A DNA stretch of 64,000 nt from Chrysopilus asiliformis (GCA_964034945.1 OZ035961.1:48100184-48164183); one strand, 5' to 3'; shown: positions 45,607 to 56,409, counted from the stretch's first letter. The notes: generated by a model from the sequence alone, not told the origin. Numbers and translations: made by a program.

Positions 45607-45810
45607 TTGGCGAAGCGCCAGGGTAGACAGCAGAGGTTGAACTTAGTAAAAAAAGGACATAAAGTGTCAGAAACTATTGAAAATGTGATAATAGTAATAT
45701 TTATTGTTATTACGCAATAAATTTGTACTTTCTAGGATGCAAACAATATATTTTGACCATGCTCTGTCTATGCTGTCTAGTAAACAGTATACTCTGACGC
45801 TTCGCCACTA
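45607..45810. repeat. Inverted repeat in the 3' flank of the 44606 gene
   Basis: GGCGAAGCGCCAGGGTAGAC near 45610 is mirrored by CTCTGACGCTTCGCC near 45797, with a second weaker pair at AGACAGCA/TGCTGTCT. It would form a long hairpin in the transcript if included in the 3' UTR. Confidence 0.45.
45716..45721 (+). promoter_or_regulatory. Candidate polyadenylation signal
   Basis: AATAAA 128 bp downstream of the stop of the unknown Asn/Lys-rich coding exon. Confidence 0.4.
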
Positions 45811-45980
45811 GAGTCAGAAAGTATGCTTTTGTAAATAAAGAGTATACATCACCTTTTAGTTACATATAACTGTAACTAAAATGCATAACAATTATATTGT
45901 AGTATCCAGTTAAAAAAGTTGAATCTTTAGATCTGTACAATGGTAAAATTGTGTTTATTAATGTACAGTTAGATTATTTA

Positions 45981-46263
45981 ATTCTTCGTGAAATTACAAA
46001 CTAATAAATCAAGAAATTTACTATGATTGAATTGTATTTTATTACCAACATTTAGATATATAGCCCAACTACCTACATTTCGTAATAAATTTTTTGGGAC
46101 CTGTATGAATTCCAACATTTTTATAATTAATTTAGTGCGGTCTGCAATAAAATAATTTGTTATGAAATATTTACCTCCTTTATGAAATATTTCACTATCA
46201 CCCTTATTGTCTTTCTCGCTCAGGTAACGATTGGTATTGTTGTCTTCGTTAGTTGGTCGCCTG
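45981..46263 (-). other. Open minus-strand frame cut by a transposon
   Basis: The frame reads RPTNEDNNTNRYLSEKD, FHKGGKYFITNYFIADRTK and VPKNLLRNVGSWAIYLNV to a stop at 45978. It is open up to the CACCCAG insertion at 46264. It has some coding character but no recognisable family; an exon interrupted by the insertion or a chance frame are both possible. Confidence 0.25.
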
Positions 46264-47691
46264 CACCCAGAGAAAAATCTTAGTAAAATCTTAGTAAAAT
46301 TAACAAAAGACTTTGTGTTGAACTTTAACACAAGAAAAAACGTATAGATAACAGAAGTTCTGTTCTCCGAACGAAAAATTGTGTTATTCTAATAACATAG
46401 AATATGTAGGATTTACGTACATACATGTGCAGCCAACAAAAGTGCTTGTGTTAAATTTTTACCCAAAGAAATCGTATATCGAAAATAAGTTGTGTAGTAA
46501 CTACGCAAAAGGTTGTGAAAATTACAAATATCGTTTGTTGTTGATACCTACACCCAGAGAAAAATCTTAGTAAGATCTACAAAAGATTTTGTGTTGAACT
46601 TTAACACAAAAAAAGCGTATAGATAACAGAAGTTCTGTTCTCCGAACGAAAAATTGTGTTATTCTAATAACATAGAATATGTAGGATTTACGTACATACA
46701 TGTGCAGCCAACAAAAGTGCTTGTGTTAAATTTTTACCCAAAGAAATCGTATATCGAAAATAAGTTGTGTAGTAACTACGCAAAAGGTTGTGACAATTAC
46801 AAATATCATTTGTTGTTGATACAAATAATCAAAAACATTAAGAAGCTCTCTGTTACATATTATCTATGTACCTATAACACAATTCCGAGTAAAGCTAACA
46901 AAACTTCACGTAATAATTCAAGTCGATTTTTTTTCTTCTATTATAATTCACACGTGGTTTGCGAACTCGGAGTTTATATAGCTTGAACCTGCCTAAAATT
47001 TGGGAGCCGTTACAACTTTTTTATATGAATGACTGCTATATTTGGCCACTATGCCGTTTTTTCCCATATGCCCTTTTTCCCCATATGCCCTTTTTTCCCT
47101 TTTTTCCCACTGGAGCATGCGATTTTGGTGGAACGGTTCCTATATGTTTTTTCCGTGAATGAAAGACATATTTTATGTGTAAAACTAACACAGTTTATAT
47201 GCTAGTTTCCACACGGTATAAATGTAAAAGCAACAAAATTTGACGTAGTATTAACGTAGTTATTATATGTAATGTGAACCAAAAATTTGTTCATTACACG
47301 TCTGGGTTGTGTACGTTGAACACATTGTTTTCTTCAATGTTACTGAAAATCTTGTTCACATAACACAAAATTCTGTACAACAAACCTACTTTTGTGTTGA
47401 AACAACAAACATTACACAAAAGTTGCAAGGTAAAATTGACGTAAGAATTTTTGTTAAGACAACACAAAATTTTGTTAAGAGCAATATAACAGAAGTTGTG
47501 TTGAGTTTACGTATTGTTTTTGTTAAGATAACATAGATTTTTCAGTAACCATCTGAAAAACGTGACAACGTAAAATTAACAAACTCAATTTTGTTATGAA
47601 AACACAAAGTTGTGTTGGACGTATATTGACGCTATATTTGTTAATTATACGTAGCATTTTCGTCAGATTGAATGAGATTTTTCTCTGGGTG
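46264..47691 (+). mobile_element. CACCCAG-family transposon, copy 3 (TSD TG)
   Basis: CACCCAGAGAAAAATCT termini flanked by TG (46262-46263, 47692-47693). It shares the 5' tandem duplication of copy 2 (second unit at 46551) and keeps an internal segment near 47460-47530 that copy 2 lacks. The copies are highly similar, implying recent activity. Confidence 0.85.
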
Positions 47692-48281
47692 TGGACGAGC
47701 AATTTATTCACTCATATTTTTTCAGTGAGGAAGTGAACACAAAAGAAAGTTTTGAGTAAAATGGAAACTTTTTAGACAAAAATACCATCAATTATGTTAT
47801 CTGAATAATTTTCTGTTTATTATTTCTATTAATGTGATATGAATAATGTTGTATTTTGTTTTATATAAATCATGATTTTTTTTATGGGAAAATAGCAAAT
47901 ATCGCGAACAAAAATCAATATATAATTTTTATAGAAGTAATGTCCTCTTACAGCATCACTGAAATATTTCACTTTATTCAGATGGAATTGTTTATTTTTT
48001 ACTTATATTGCGTCGTGCAAATGAAAAGGATCGGCGGCTGTGTATTATTCTGCTAATTTAAGGCAACCATTTGTAGTTATTCACATGATTATCCTTTTGT
48101 TTATTAATAAAGAAATTGAAATTTACATGCATATTTTTGAATTTTACAACAATGTCCATTTAAAAATTAATATTGTGCAGTCAAAACAAAGCATTCACTT
48201 TTCTATTGCCTATTAATATCATCGCATAAGAATGTAAAGCAATGCACGTTTGCGAGTTCTACTAGTTACAAGTGAGATACA

Positions 48282-48434
48282 CACACGAAGAAAAATTTGG
48301 TTCCTAATTTAAGAAACATGTGCCTAACCCATAAAAGTGGTTAAAAGTTTTCGGTTACTAGTAGGTAATGAATAACATTTTTCTTGAACCACCTGTTACT
48401 TAAATTAAGAAACTTGTAAAAATTTTTCTCGGTG
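48282..48434. mobile_element. Short CAC-terminus MITE, probable relative of the CACCCAG family (flank CA)
   Basis: CACACGAAGAAAAATTTGG on the left and AAAAATTTTTCTCGGTG on the right are imperfect inverted repeats; CTAATTTAAGAAAC pairs with its complement further in. CA lies on each side (48280-48281, 48435-48436). Confidence 0.5.
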
Positions 48435-49344
48435 CAGTACCAAATTCAGAGCTGGGTGAGCTTCAGGTCAATTGATGGTTCAGCTGACGGTGTCGCCTCA
48501 GTGAGAAAGGCAATACGGGTGTAGAAATTCCGTGTTGATAATGAAGTGTCGTCATAATATTGTAAAGTTCAAATCGTATGAAAAGTTTTCGCATCAAATT
48601 AGTATAGGAAAAATTTCTTATCTTAAGGCATCTGCGTATACCCTGACGAAGCTTCGTTATATGACGATAAACGCTAATGTGACCAGAGTCTATCGTCGCG
48701 TGTTAATATCGGGCTACGACCTAGTCATCGCCCTAACACTACGGACATTGTGATTTCAAAACAACTAGTGACAAGTTGTCTGACAACTTATGAATTTAAG
48801 AAATTTTTCCGTACACCAAAATAAAGTAAAATTCAGGGAGAATTTCACACAGATATTCGTAGTGAAATGTTTCATACAACAAAGCTTTATTCACAAAGGA
48901 TATTCGATTAGTGTTTATTGTTCGGACTTAATTTTTCTAGCACAATTATCTTAGATAATTGTGTAGACATGAATATTAGGTAAGCTGATCAAGGTAGAAA
49001 GTCATATGCTAGATGCATGGGAAACACAAATGACAAATGCGAAATACAATCAGTAAAACAACGAAAAAGAAATCGCTTTTTAGTGAATGATATTTAGCAG
49101 AGATACAGTTAATTAAAATCAAACTTTTTATTAATGACGTCTGTGATCTTGTATAAAATATTTTTTTCTATTTTCAGTGTGAAATTCATATGATCAATTT
49201 TTTGCCAGTTAATAATGAAATTCCTATCAAAAGATGAAAAGTGGCATATCTATAAACAGCAGGTTTCAATTTCATCTCACATACCTGCAGTACGCGATTC
49301 TTTTTACACATACCTCATTTCTACGTCTGAAGTGTAGGAAAATC
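48435..49344. other. 3' flank of IR gene B
   Basis: No gene seen. A minus-strand AATAAA at 49127-49132 is a candidate poly(A) signal for IR gene B. Confidence 0.4.
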
Positions 49345-49672
49345 TTAAATGTGATTTTTTTTTAAATTTCTTTTAACAGTTCCTGAGTTCAACTTCCTGT
49401 CCCATAAAATTTCCATGCAGAATATTAAGAAACTTGCTAGCACACCTAGCAGTAACATGAAAAAGGCAAGCTGTAAATGGCTTATATTTAAGATAACGTT
49501 TACGCTATTGGCTAATTCTCTATTTCTAAGATCGCTTTCAAATTTAAAAACATAGATTGTATCCTTTATCCATTTTGAAATTAAACCATTACTGGCAAAC
49601 AAACCAAGATAATAATTTGCTGGTCGTAATAGTATAGAAGATTTGCGAAATAAAAATGCGACGTTGTAGCTC
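49345..49672 (-). CDS. IR gene B exon 6 (TM3 and tail)
   Basis: Acceptor ACAATATAG. Encodes SYNVAFLFRKSSILLRP, GLISKWIKDTIY, TM3 and a basic tail RKLNSGTVKRNLKKN. Stop at 49345. Confidence 0.9.
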
Positions 49673-52600
49673 CTATATTGTAATATAAAATTAAAAAAAA
49701 TCAGTTGTACTTTTAGATCAAAATTAAATACTTTGGGCAGTCCATTATCGCATGCAACATCGTCGCTCCGTCTTGTCTGTAAGGCATAGCAACAGCGCTT
49801 CGTGTCACATCACTTAAGCGAATTAGTCCAGCGATATTTCCGTCTCGTACAATTCTAGAATTGAGGTCATCATCTTCTGTAGGAACAAGTTTTTGTCTTA
49901 AATTGCCTACATTATAATCACAAAGTTATACTTATATTTCAATAAAACCCTTTCTTTACCTAAAGGAGTCCCTTTCTGCTCTGTACCAAATAAATCAACT
50001 ATCAATCCCTGATGCCTCACATATATTGATATACCACTTTTATCTAGGCCCTCCAACGTGTCTATGCTCGGATAAGATCTAGAAATCGTATAGACATCCA
50101 CTAAAGATCCCTTTAATAAATCATCCGTACATAAATAATGTATTTTGGCAACATAAGCTGTATTGCTTACCTGAAAGGATCCCATAACATTAAGACCCCA
50201 TAGCAGACAAAGCACGGCGAACACTTTTTCGTAAGATGAATTAAATGGATAACTCAATGGTGCATTTAATAATACAGCAATTATTCGAGCACATTGAGAC
50301 AGTAAAGTTGATAATTTATTGTAATTCTCATTCGATGACTTAAAAAATTTGTATTGATTCGAATCCATAGAAAATTTTTGCATGTGTAGTAGATAAATAT
50401 AGTGTAAAAACCAACAATACACAACGCTTATAATAACAAAAGTTCCAAAAAGAAGTAGCCACACTGATGGTGAAAAAACTTCGAACAGCAGTAATGCGTC
50501 TGGAATCTAGAAAAAATAATGATACAATATATAGCATCATTAAGTAGATTAGTCGAACTAATGCTGGAGTCTGAACGACAATACAAAGTTTGTCATCTTG
50601 AGTAGACGTTGTGAATTCCACTTCTCTTGTTTCATAATCTTTGATGAAGAAACCGTTCATCCCAAAATCAGCCCTGCTGTATAATATGTCACCAAGCGCA
50701 CCGTTAAATGTTCCATTTTCTTGCTAAAATATAATTAAAATATATGAAATTAGCTTGCATACCCGTCGTTGTCGGGTTAAGTTTTTTGTATAAGTTTTAC
50801 AATACGAAGAAAATCGGAAAGAACTTAAAAACTTTTGAGAAAAATCTTATTATTGCAGGACTCACCGTTGCGAATTTCCCGGGGAAAAATGGAAAAGGAT
50901 ATTTGCGTTATCCTTACAAAGACCTTCCGTTTTGAATTTTGAAAATCTAACACCGGATTCGTGATCAGCGACTCCGAAAACCCCCGAGTTAAGGATGTCA
51001 AATTTTTTTCGGTTAAACCGGTTTTTAAGACTTCGGTTTAAACCGGGTCCAAAAAACCGGTTATTAAAAAACCGAAAAACCGTTTTGTTCAAATTGAGTA
51101 GGCTAGGTCTTAGAAGCAACAAATACACTATAATACAAACAAAAGACGAAGTGCCATATAATCTATTAAGAGGCCATAAATGGCACAATATAATATTGTA
51201 TTTGGTTTAAAGTACATAAAAAGAAGTGTTTCTAAAGCTAAGTGCACACGATATGATCACTGTTCATATTTTTGAACATACGCATATGTTGCTTATAAGC
51301 TTCAAATGCTCATATGTTCATACAATATATGAAAGGTGTTCACACGATATGAACATTTTGTCCCAAAGCTTCAAATTTTTAGGTGTGTTCATATGTGCTC
51401 AAATGCATTGTGTTCATATTTTTTCTGCGCGTATGAACCACTGTTCAGACGATATGAACGTTTTGTTCAAATTACAGATATGAACAATTTTTAAGAACAT
51501 TTGAGCACACAACACAACAAATTACAAAACTGTCGAAAACTTTTTTTTTTGTGTTATATGCCAGGAACTTGGAGGCGAAGACCAAACTGGTCCGTGTTTT
51601 AAAGTCCATGAACAGAAAAGTTCAAATTCGAATCGAATTATTTTACCCTGAATGGGATTTGAACCACTGCTCATTGGATCACAAGGCAAGCACTTAGCTG
51701 ACTGAGCCATCCACGCCACAAATCTAAAACCTACTAGACCCAAATAAAAACCAGAAAACATGAATTTACTTACAAATTTGACTCAAAATTTTACATTTGA
51801 ACATGTTGAAAACTTAGCCCATGTTCAAATGTTACAGTGTGTTCATATCTGTGATCATACGTCGGAATTTTACAAACTGGGATCATACGGTCCCAAAATA
51901 GTGTTCACACGGTATGAACAGGTCGTGTTCATACGTCTGCTCACGGTATCTTCAAATGTGTTCATATGCCTTGTGCTCATACGTATGAACACAAAAATAT
52001 GGTGTTCAGACGATATGAACACGTTTGGGACACTTTTTTGCTCAAAAATATGAACAGTGATCATATCGTCTGCACTTAACAAATCAGTTCAACGAAAATT
52101 GGTTTAAAATTTTTTTTCCGTACAAAAAAAATGATCGGTTTTTTTTAACGGTTTTTGGCTTAAAAAAACACCGGGTAAAACCGTGCAAAAAAAACACCGA
52201 AAAAACCGGTTAACCGAAGCAAAAACACCGGATAACCGGTTTAATTGAGCAGGATTCATGGCGAAAATCACGGTTTAAAAATACCCAAACCCACTTTACC
52301 CCCCGTTTACCCCCTTAGCGATAACATTTCGGTAAACCCCGCCTTAGTGATAGTTGGGACATACTGTGAAAGTTTCAAGTTTTAGGGGTTTGGGCTAGGC
52401 GTTAATGAGTCAGTCAGTCAGTCAATCAGGTTAAACGATTTTATATATATAGATAATAGAATAAAAGTATTTTTGATAACAAATATACAGTGGAATCTTA
52501 ATGTTTCTATAGTGTTTTCATAACCCGAAACCATATTAAACCTAAATCGTCTTTTCCCATGCAAATTCGGGGAAAGTAAACACATTTTTCGGAAAAAATC

Positions 52601-54364
52601 TCGTCCTGCAGTTTCTTGAAGTCGCTGAATCCGATTCTGACGTTGAGAAGTATGCAAATATCACGGAGAAAGTGATTATCCTTTTTTTAGTCCAACAAAA
52701 ATAATTTTTTGGAAACTGTGTATCACAAATAAGAGCGTGATAAAAGCATAAAAAATAAAATAAAATAAATATTAATTTTGCTTTTATTTTTGATACACAG
52801 ACCCCAAAAATTTTTTTTTTCCTTTTCAGTATATATTTTAAAATAAAAGTTTTTTTTATTTATTTGTTTTAAATTAACTTACTGCATTAATATATCAATA
52901 AATGTTCATTAAAAGGCAAATGTTTTCTGTTCTGTACTTCTTTTAAAAAAGTTTAGTTTCTCTTTGTATGGAAAATAGCTAAGGACTAAAAGTTCTTGTT
53001 CTAGGATTAAAAGAGCAACAAGTGTTGTGTTTTTTTTCAATCTTAATGTTAATACAATAACAAAATTTGTAGCACATTAAAAGTCAAGAGACTCAAGATA
53101 AAAATTATCCCTCGGCACATTTAACCAAGCTTTCAAGTTCAGAACTTAATTCGTGTAATTAAAAAAAAAAACAAATGTAATTTTTGGGCACAGGAAATCA
53201 ATTTATCATTTCACCATATTAGAATATCAATATTTCATATTTTATTTTTACCTTGAAACCATAATACATGTTGTCTGCAGGCGGTGATATAACTGGTACA
53301 AAATTCATCCGTTTAGACAATTCCATCAGAACATCAATTTCTAAGCCAAAATATGCGTCTGGTTTTGAATCTGGATCAGCCACGACATCTTGTGGTAAAT
53401 TTTTTGATAAAAATGGCACATCTGTCTTATAAATTGCCATTGAATTCGCAAAGAAAGCCACTTTTAAATGGAATTGCTTCAGGTTAAAAAAATTTCTCAT
53501 ACATTTTTGTAATATTCCAAGATTAATTTTAAACAAATCGACTTGAAGCAGCCTTCCAAACTTTGTTTGATTGAAAACTGGCTTTTCCTTATCTCCGCCA
53601 GGATTTAAAGCAAACGGGTCATAGCAATAAACCAACTGAATAACCAGTTTTTCTTCATTTTCTCTATTAATTTCAACTTCAAGTTTTGGAATTAAATCAG
53701 TTTTCTTAAAATGTGAATTCATCCTTTCTTGTAGAGAAAACTGGTCTTTAGTTGTGGCATCGCTTATGCAGAACGGTATTACAAAGATGAACGAAATTCG
53801 ATGATTATACCAAAGTTTTTGAAAAAATTTCAATAAATCTTCATTTTGAGATTTTTTTTCGGATATTTTGAAGCACTCGTCATACAAAAAAATTATCTTT
53901 GTTGTTGTAGGGTTTTCCATGATTTTATCCATAAATGAAGATATTACACTAAAGTTTCTTAAAAAGAACGCAATAGTATGAAGTTCACGCAGATTAGTTG
54001 AAATTGAGTTCATTTTATTCTCTCTGATGTGTGGTGCGCTTCTTTTTATTTCCCTACCAACAGTTAAAATAATTGGTTTAACATCAACGTACGAAGGCAT
54101 TTCATTAGACAAATTTTTGGTAAGATTGAGATTTTTGTTGTTGTTCCACTTATTGGGTATTAAACTTTCCGGGTTTGAAAGAACTCGTATATTTAGAGAT
54201 TCCGGTAATTTAAGAAAATCCTTATCATCAATAAAAATGTAAATATTCGATTTTTCTATTATATGTTTATTAATTTGACGGAAAGCTTCAAAATTTTTCG
54301 TATAACGTTGAAAGCAGTCTGATAGATCACAGTAAAATAGCATCAAAGTCAATATCTTGAACAT
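49345..54364 (-). CDS. Divergent ionotropic receptor (IR gene B), 6 exons, 755 aa
   Basis: Exons 54364-53252, 50723-50559, 50506-50171, 50110-49960, 49906-49732 and 49672-49345 join with GT..AG junctions (phases 0,0,0,1,2) into one open frame. Order: signal peptide (MFKILTLMLFYCDL), variable ectodomain, lobe 1 with LEIDVLMELSKRMNFV, then NGTFNGALGDILYSRADFG and LCIVV, TM1 (~441-466, VWLLLFGTFVIISVV), pore and TM2 (~518-538, FAVLCLLWGLNVMGSFQ), lobe 2 (RSYPSIDTLEGL, MDCPKSYNVAFLFRK) and TM3 (~713-735, AFFMLLLGVLASFLIF). Canonical glutamate-contact residues are not conserved, as is usual in divergent IRs, so it is more likely a chemosensory subunit than a glutamate receptor. A 60-nt in-frame intron (50170-50111) can be misread as coding. 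The orthologue is not identifiable here. Confidence 0.9.
49732..49906 (-). CDS. IR gene B exon 5 (lobe 2)
   Basis: Acceptor AATGTAG. Encodes NLRQKLVPTEDDDLNSRIV to MLHAIMDCPK. Donor AAA/GTATTT, phase 2. Confidence 0.85.
49960..50110 (-). CDS. IR gene B exon 4 (lobe 2)
   Basis: Acceptor TTTATTAAAG. Encodes GSLVDVYTISRSYPSIDTL, then ISIYVRHQGLIVDLFG and GTPL. Donor TAG/GTAAAG, phase 1. The exclusion of the preceding 60 nt is inferred from the family pattern MGSFQ-GSLVD. Confidence 0.82.
50171..50506 (-). CDS. IR gene B exon 3 (TM1, pore, TM2)
   Basis: Acceptor TTTTTTCTAG. Encodes IPDALLLFEVFSPSVW, TM1, the loop and VLCLLWGLNVMGSFQ. Donor CAG/GTAAGC. Confidence 0.9.
50559..50723 (-). CDS. IR gene B exon 2 (lobe 1)
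   Basis: Acceptor ATATTTTAG/CAAGAA. 55 codons QENGTFNGALG to QDDKLCIVVQTPAL. Donor TTA/GTTCGA is weak but gives the right frame. The next intron is 52 nt. Confidence 0.87.
51241..52076. mobile_element. TA-flanked MITE carrying a SINE
   Basis: The ends AGTGCACACGATATGATCAC and GTGATCATATCGTCTGCACT are inverted, continuing through TGTTCATATTTTTGA, with TA outside. The motif CGATATGAACA/TGTTCATATCG recurs through both arms. A tRNA-derived SINE sits in its centre on the minus strand. The TA flank suggests Tc1/mariner-type mobilisation. Confidence 0.65.
51545..51722 (-). mobile_element. tRNA-derived SINE, truncated copy
   Basis: The minus strand has an A-box-like TGGCTCAGTCAGC, a good B box GGTTCAAATCC, then GAACTTTTCTGTTCATGG and ACGGACCAGTTTGGTCTT, as in the copy at 10679-10990. 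It ends earlier, with CCTGGCATA, keeping the tail but losing the middle ~130 bp. Confidence 0.72.
52454..53251. other. 5' part of IR gene B intron 1
   Basis: AT-rich, with an imperfect duplication of TTTTATTTTTGATACACA-type sequence near 52720-52800. No exon. Confidence 0.45.
53252..54364 (-). CDS. IR gene B exon 1
   Basis: 371 codons from the ATG at 54364 to donor AAG/GTAAAA at 53251. Signal peptide, poorly conserved ectodomain, then AYFGLEIDVLMELSKRMNF. Confidence 0.9.
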
Positions 54365-54582
54365 CTTTAATAAAATATTGTGCCTGCAATAAAATCAAAA
54401 TTTTATATAAAAGATTTTATGTTTTAAATAAATACTCTCATCCATCGATTTTATTTTTTATGTATGTATGTACATTACGGAAATGATAGCGCTGCAAATT
54501 CTGCATAGTGGCTCAATTTAGAATAAATTAAAAGTTAAAGGTTTTGGAAACTAAAAAAAATTCTTGGAAATTAAGAAACTTC

Positions 54583-55600
54583 TAGAAAAAGTGTTTTGAA
54601 AAGAAAATAGACGTTGGTAACAGCGCTTGGAGTTCGCCGATAGTTAAGGTAAGGAAAGTTAGCGATAGCAGGTAGACACTGGTGCACCAGTTCATCGGCA
54701 TGCCATTTGGACTCTGCAATACCGCATAGCGGATATGTAGGCTCATGGAGAATTTCGCATGAACTGGGAGTCACTAACTGCATCGATAACCGATATCTTA
54801 AAAATAGAGTTAAATTCAAATGCACGGAAGAAGCTCAAGAGGCTTTTGATAGATTAAAGTTGGTTTTGACTACTGAATCATTTCTTGGTAACGCCGACTT
54901 CAACAAGAAGTTTAATGGCGTATTCCTACGGCTTACGAAATTCTGAAACTTGCGAATATGGTTAGCATCACGAGAGAATCTACAACGCCCCAGGTAAGCA
55001 ACAAAAATTGGGTGTTAGAAACAATTGGGATGAAATTTTGCTAATACAGAGTTTAGTTACATCAATGAACTTAAATGGATAATTCCCCTTGTCCCAGGAA
55101 CGGTATATCTGTTACTAAACCGTTGCTTCTGGGCAGGCCGGATAGTTTCAATATTGTTCAGTATCACGGATTTTTGGTCACTTCAGCTAAATAGATCTCT
55201 TGTGGTCAAATTTTTGTTGCTTACCTGGGGCGTTGTAGATTTGCTCGTGATGCTAACCATATTCGCAAGTTTCAGAAATTCGTAAGCCGGTCGAATACGC
55301 CATTAAACTTCTTGTTGAAGTCGGTGTTACCAAGAAATGGTTCAGTAGTCAAAACCAACTTTAATCTATCAAAAGCCTCCTGAGCTTCTTCCGTGCATTT
55401 GAATTTAACTCTATTTTTAAGATATCGGTTATCGATGCAGTTAATGATTCCCAGTTCATGCGAAATTCTCCATGAGCCTACATATCCGCTATGCGGTATT
55501 GCAGAGTCCAAATGGCATGACGATAAACTGGTGCACCAGTGTCTACCTGATATCGCTGTTACTAACCTCTATATTCTTTTCAATACACTTTTTCTTTTTT
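54583..55600. repeat. Large inverted repeat built from gypsy RNase H-region sequence
   Basis: Arms at about 54583-55014 and 55213-55600 are mirror images around a ~200-bp loop. Both arms encode, in opposite directions, VKFKCTEEAQEAFDRLKLVL and FLGNADFNKKFNGVF (or FLGNTDFNKKF), the 'C..AF..LK..L' start of the Ty3/gypsy RNase H region. The left arm has an extra ~38 bp near 54625. It begins about 220 bp upstream of the IR gene B start codon. Confidence 0.72.
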
Positions 55601-55801
55601 CCCTCAATTCTTCCTTTTTTCTTTCTTTCAATTATTTTTCTACACACCTTCTTTTCCGCCTGTTTAAATCCCCGTAGTCGCGGCATTTTCAACACACCAC
55701 AAAATAGTAATCCCCAATTGAAAAGCAAAAACAAAACACATTAAAAATACTAGTGATCTTCAATTGAAAACAGAAACAAACTTTCATGAGTTTAACATTA
55801 A

Positions 55802-56409
55802 CCCTAGACCCGTGTACTATAAAACTTCCATTTATCGTGTACTTGGGCTAGTTCTAATAGAAAATGTATGGCTGGTTTGTTTAAAAATCATAAAAATGTG
55901 GTTTATTCGTTAAACAAGTAAAAATACAATGGGAAAATATAATTTGCAAAAATAGACTGAGAGTATAGACCACCTTAAAAGCTCGAGATACTGCTACTCG
56001 ACATCTCCAACAAATCATGTACTCCACGAAAGACAATGCAATACATCACAACAATACAATATAAATAATATAATATAAATAATATAACAATACAATATAA
56101 TATCTACATACAAGAAAAATCATAAAAGGGGAAAAACCCAAAGCTGTAGTCAAAATAAAAAGAATTTTCATACAAAATGTACTGATTTGGGCACTGAGTG
56201 CCCAAGTACACTATATCACGCATTTTTTTTTACAGCTGCCTCAACCCCCCCGGAGATATGCAATTTTGGACAATTGTATTTTTTTGTAGTCTAACATACA
56301 GTATCTTTCAGAAATATATTGCATTTCGTCATATTCTTTATTAAAAATATGTTTAATTTCGGTTCAAAAATCGTTCTGGGCTGTCTATGCCCAGTACACG
56401 GGTCTAGGG
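55802..56409. mobile_element. piggyBac-like MITE (TSD TTAA)
   Basis: The termini CCCTAGACCCGTGTAC and GTACACGGGTCTAGGG are perfect inverted repeats; TTAA flanks both ends (55798-55801, 56410-56413). CCCTAGA with TTAA is a classic piggyBac end. The secondary motif GGGCACTGAGTGCCC lies inside. 608 bp, no transposase. Confidence 0.85.

Larger units (their letters stand above)
51002..52248. mobile_element. Element with AAACCGGTTT subterminal repeats (approximate ends)
   Basis: Many GGTTTAAACCGG, AAAACCGGTTAT and CACCGGATAACCGG words in both arms, oriented as inverted repeats around the nested MITE. Ends near GATGTCAAATTTTTTTCGG and CCGGTTTAATTGAGCAGG are only loosely inverted, and no TSD was resolved. 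No coding region. Confidence 0.5.
50750..52453 (-). mobile_element. Non-autonomous Helitron with nested insertions, in IR gene B intron 1
   Basis: The minus strand starts after A with TCTATATATATAAAATCG at 52453. It ends CGACAACGACGGGTATGC, then AAGCTAA followed by T at 50750 (CTRR terminus CTAA). Body phrases match the other Helitrons. It is split by an AACCGGTTTT-repeat element (~51002-52248), which contains a TA-flanked MITE (51241-52076) and a SINE. Its 3' end is 25 nt from the acceptor of IR gene B exon 2. Confidence 0.68.

Noticed and set aside
49681..49731. Direct read-through between IR gene B exons 5 and 6
   Set aside because: The frame hits a stop (LIL-stop) just after MDCPKY, while a 59-nt GT..AG intron restores the conserved DCPK-SYN motif and the correct frame.
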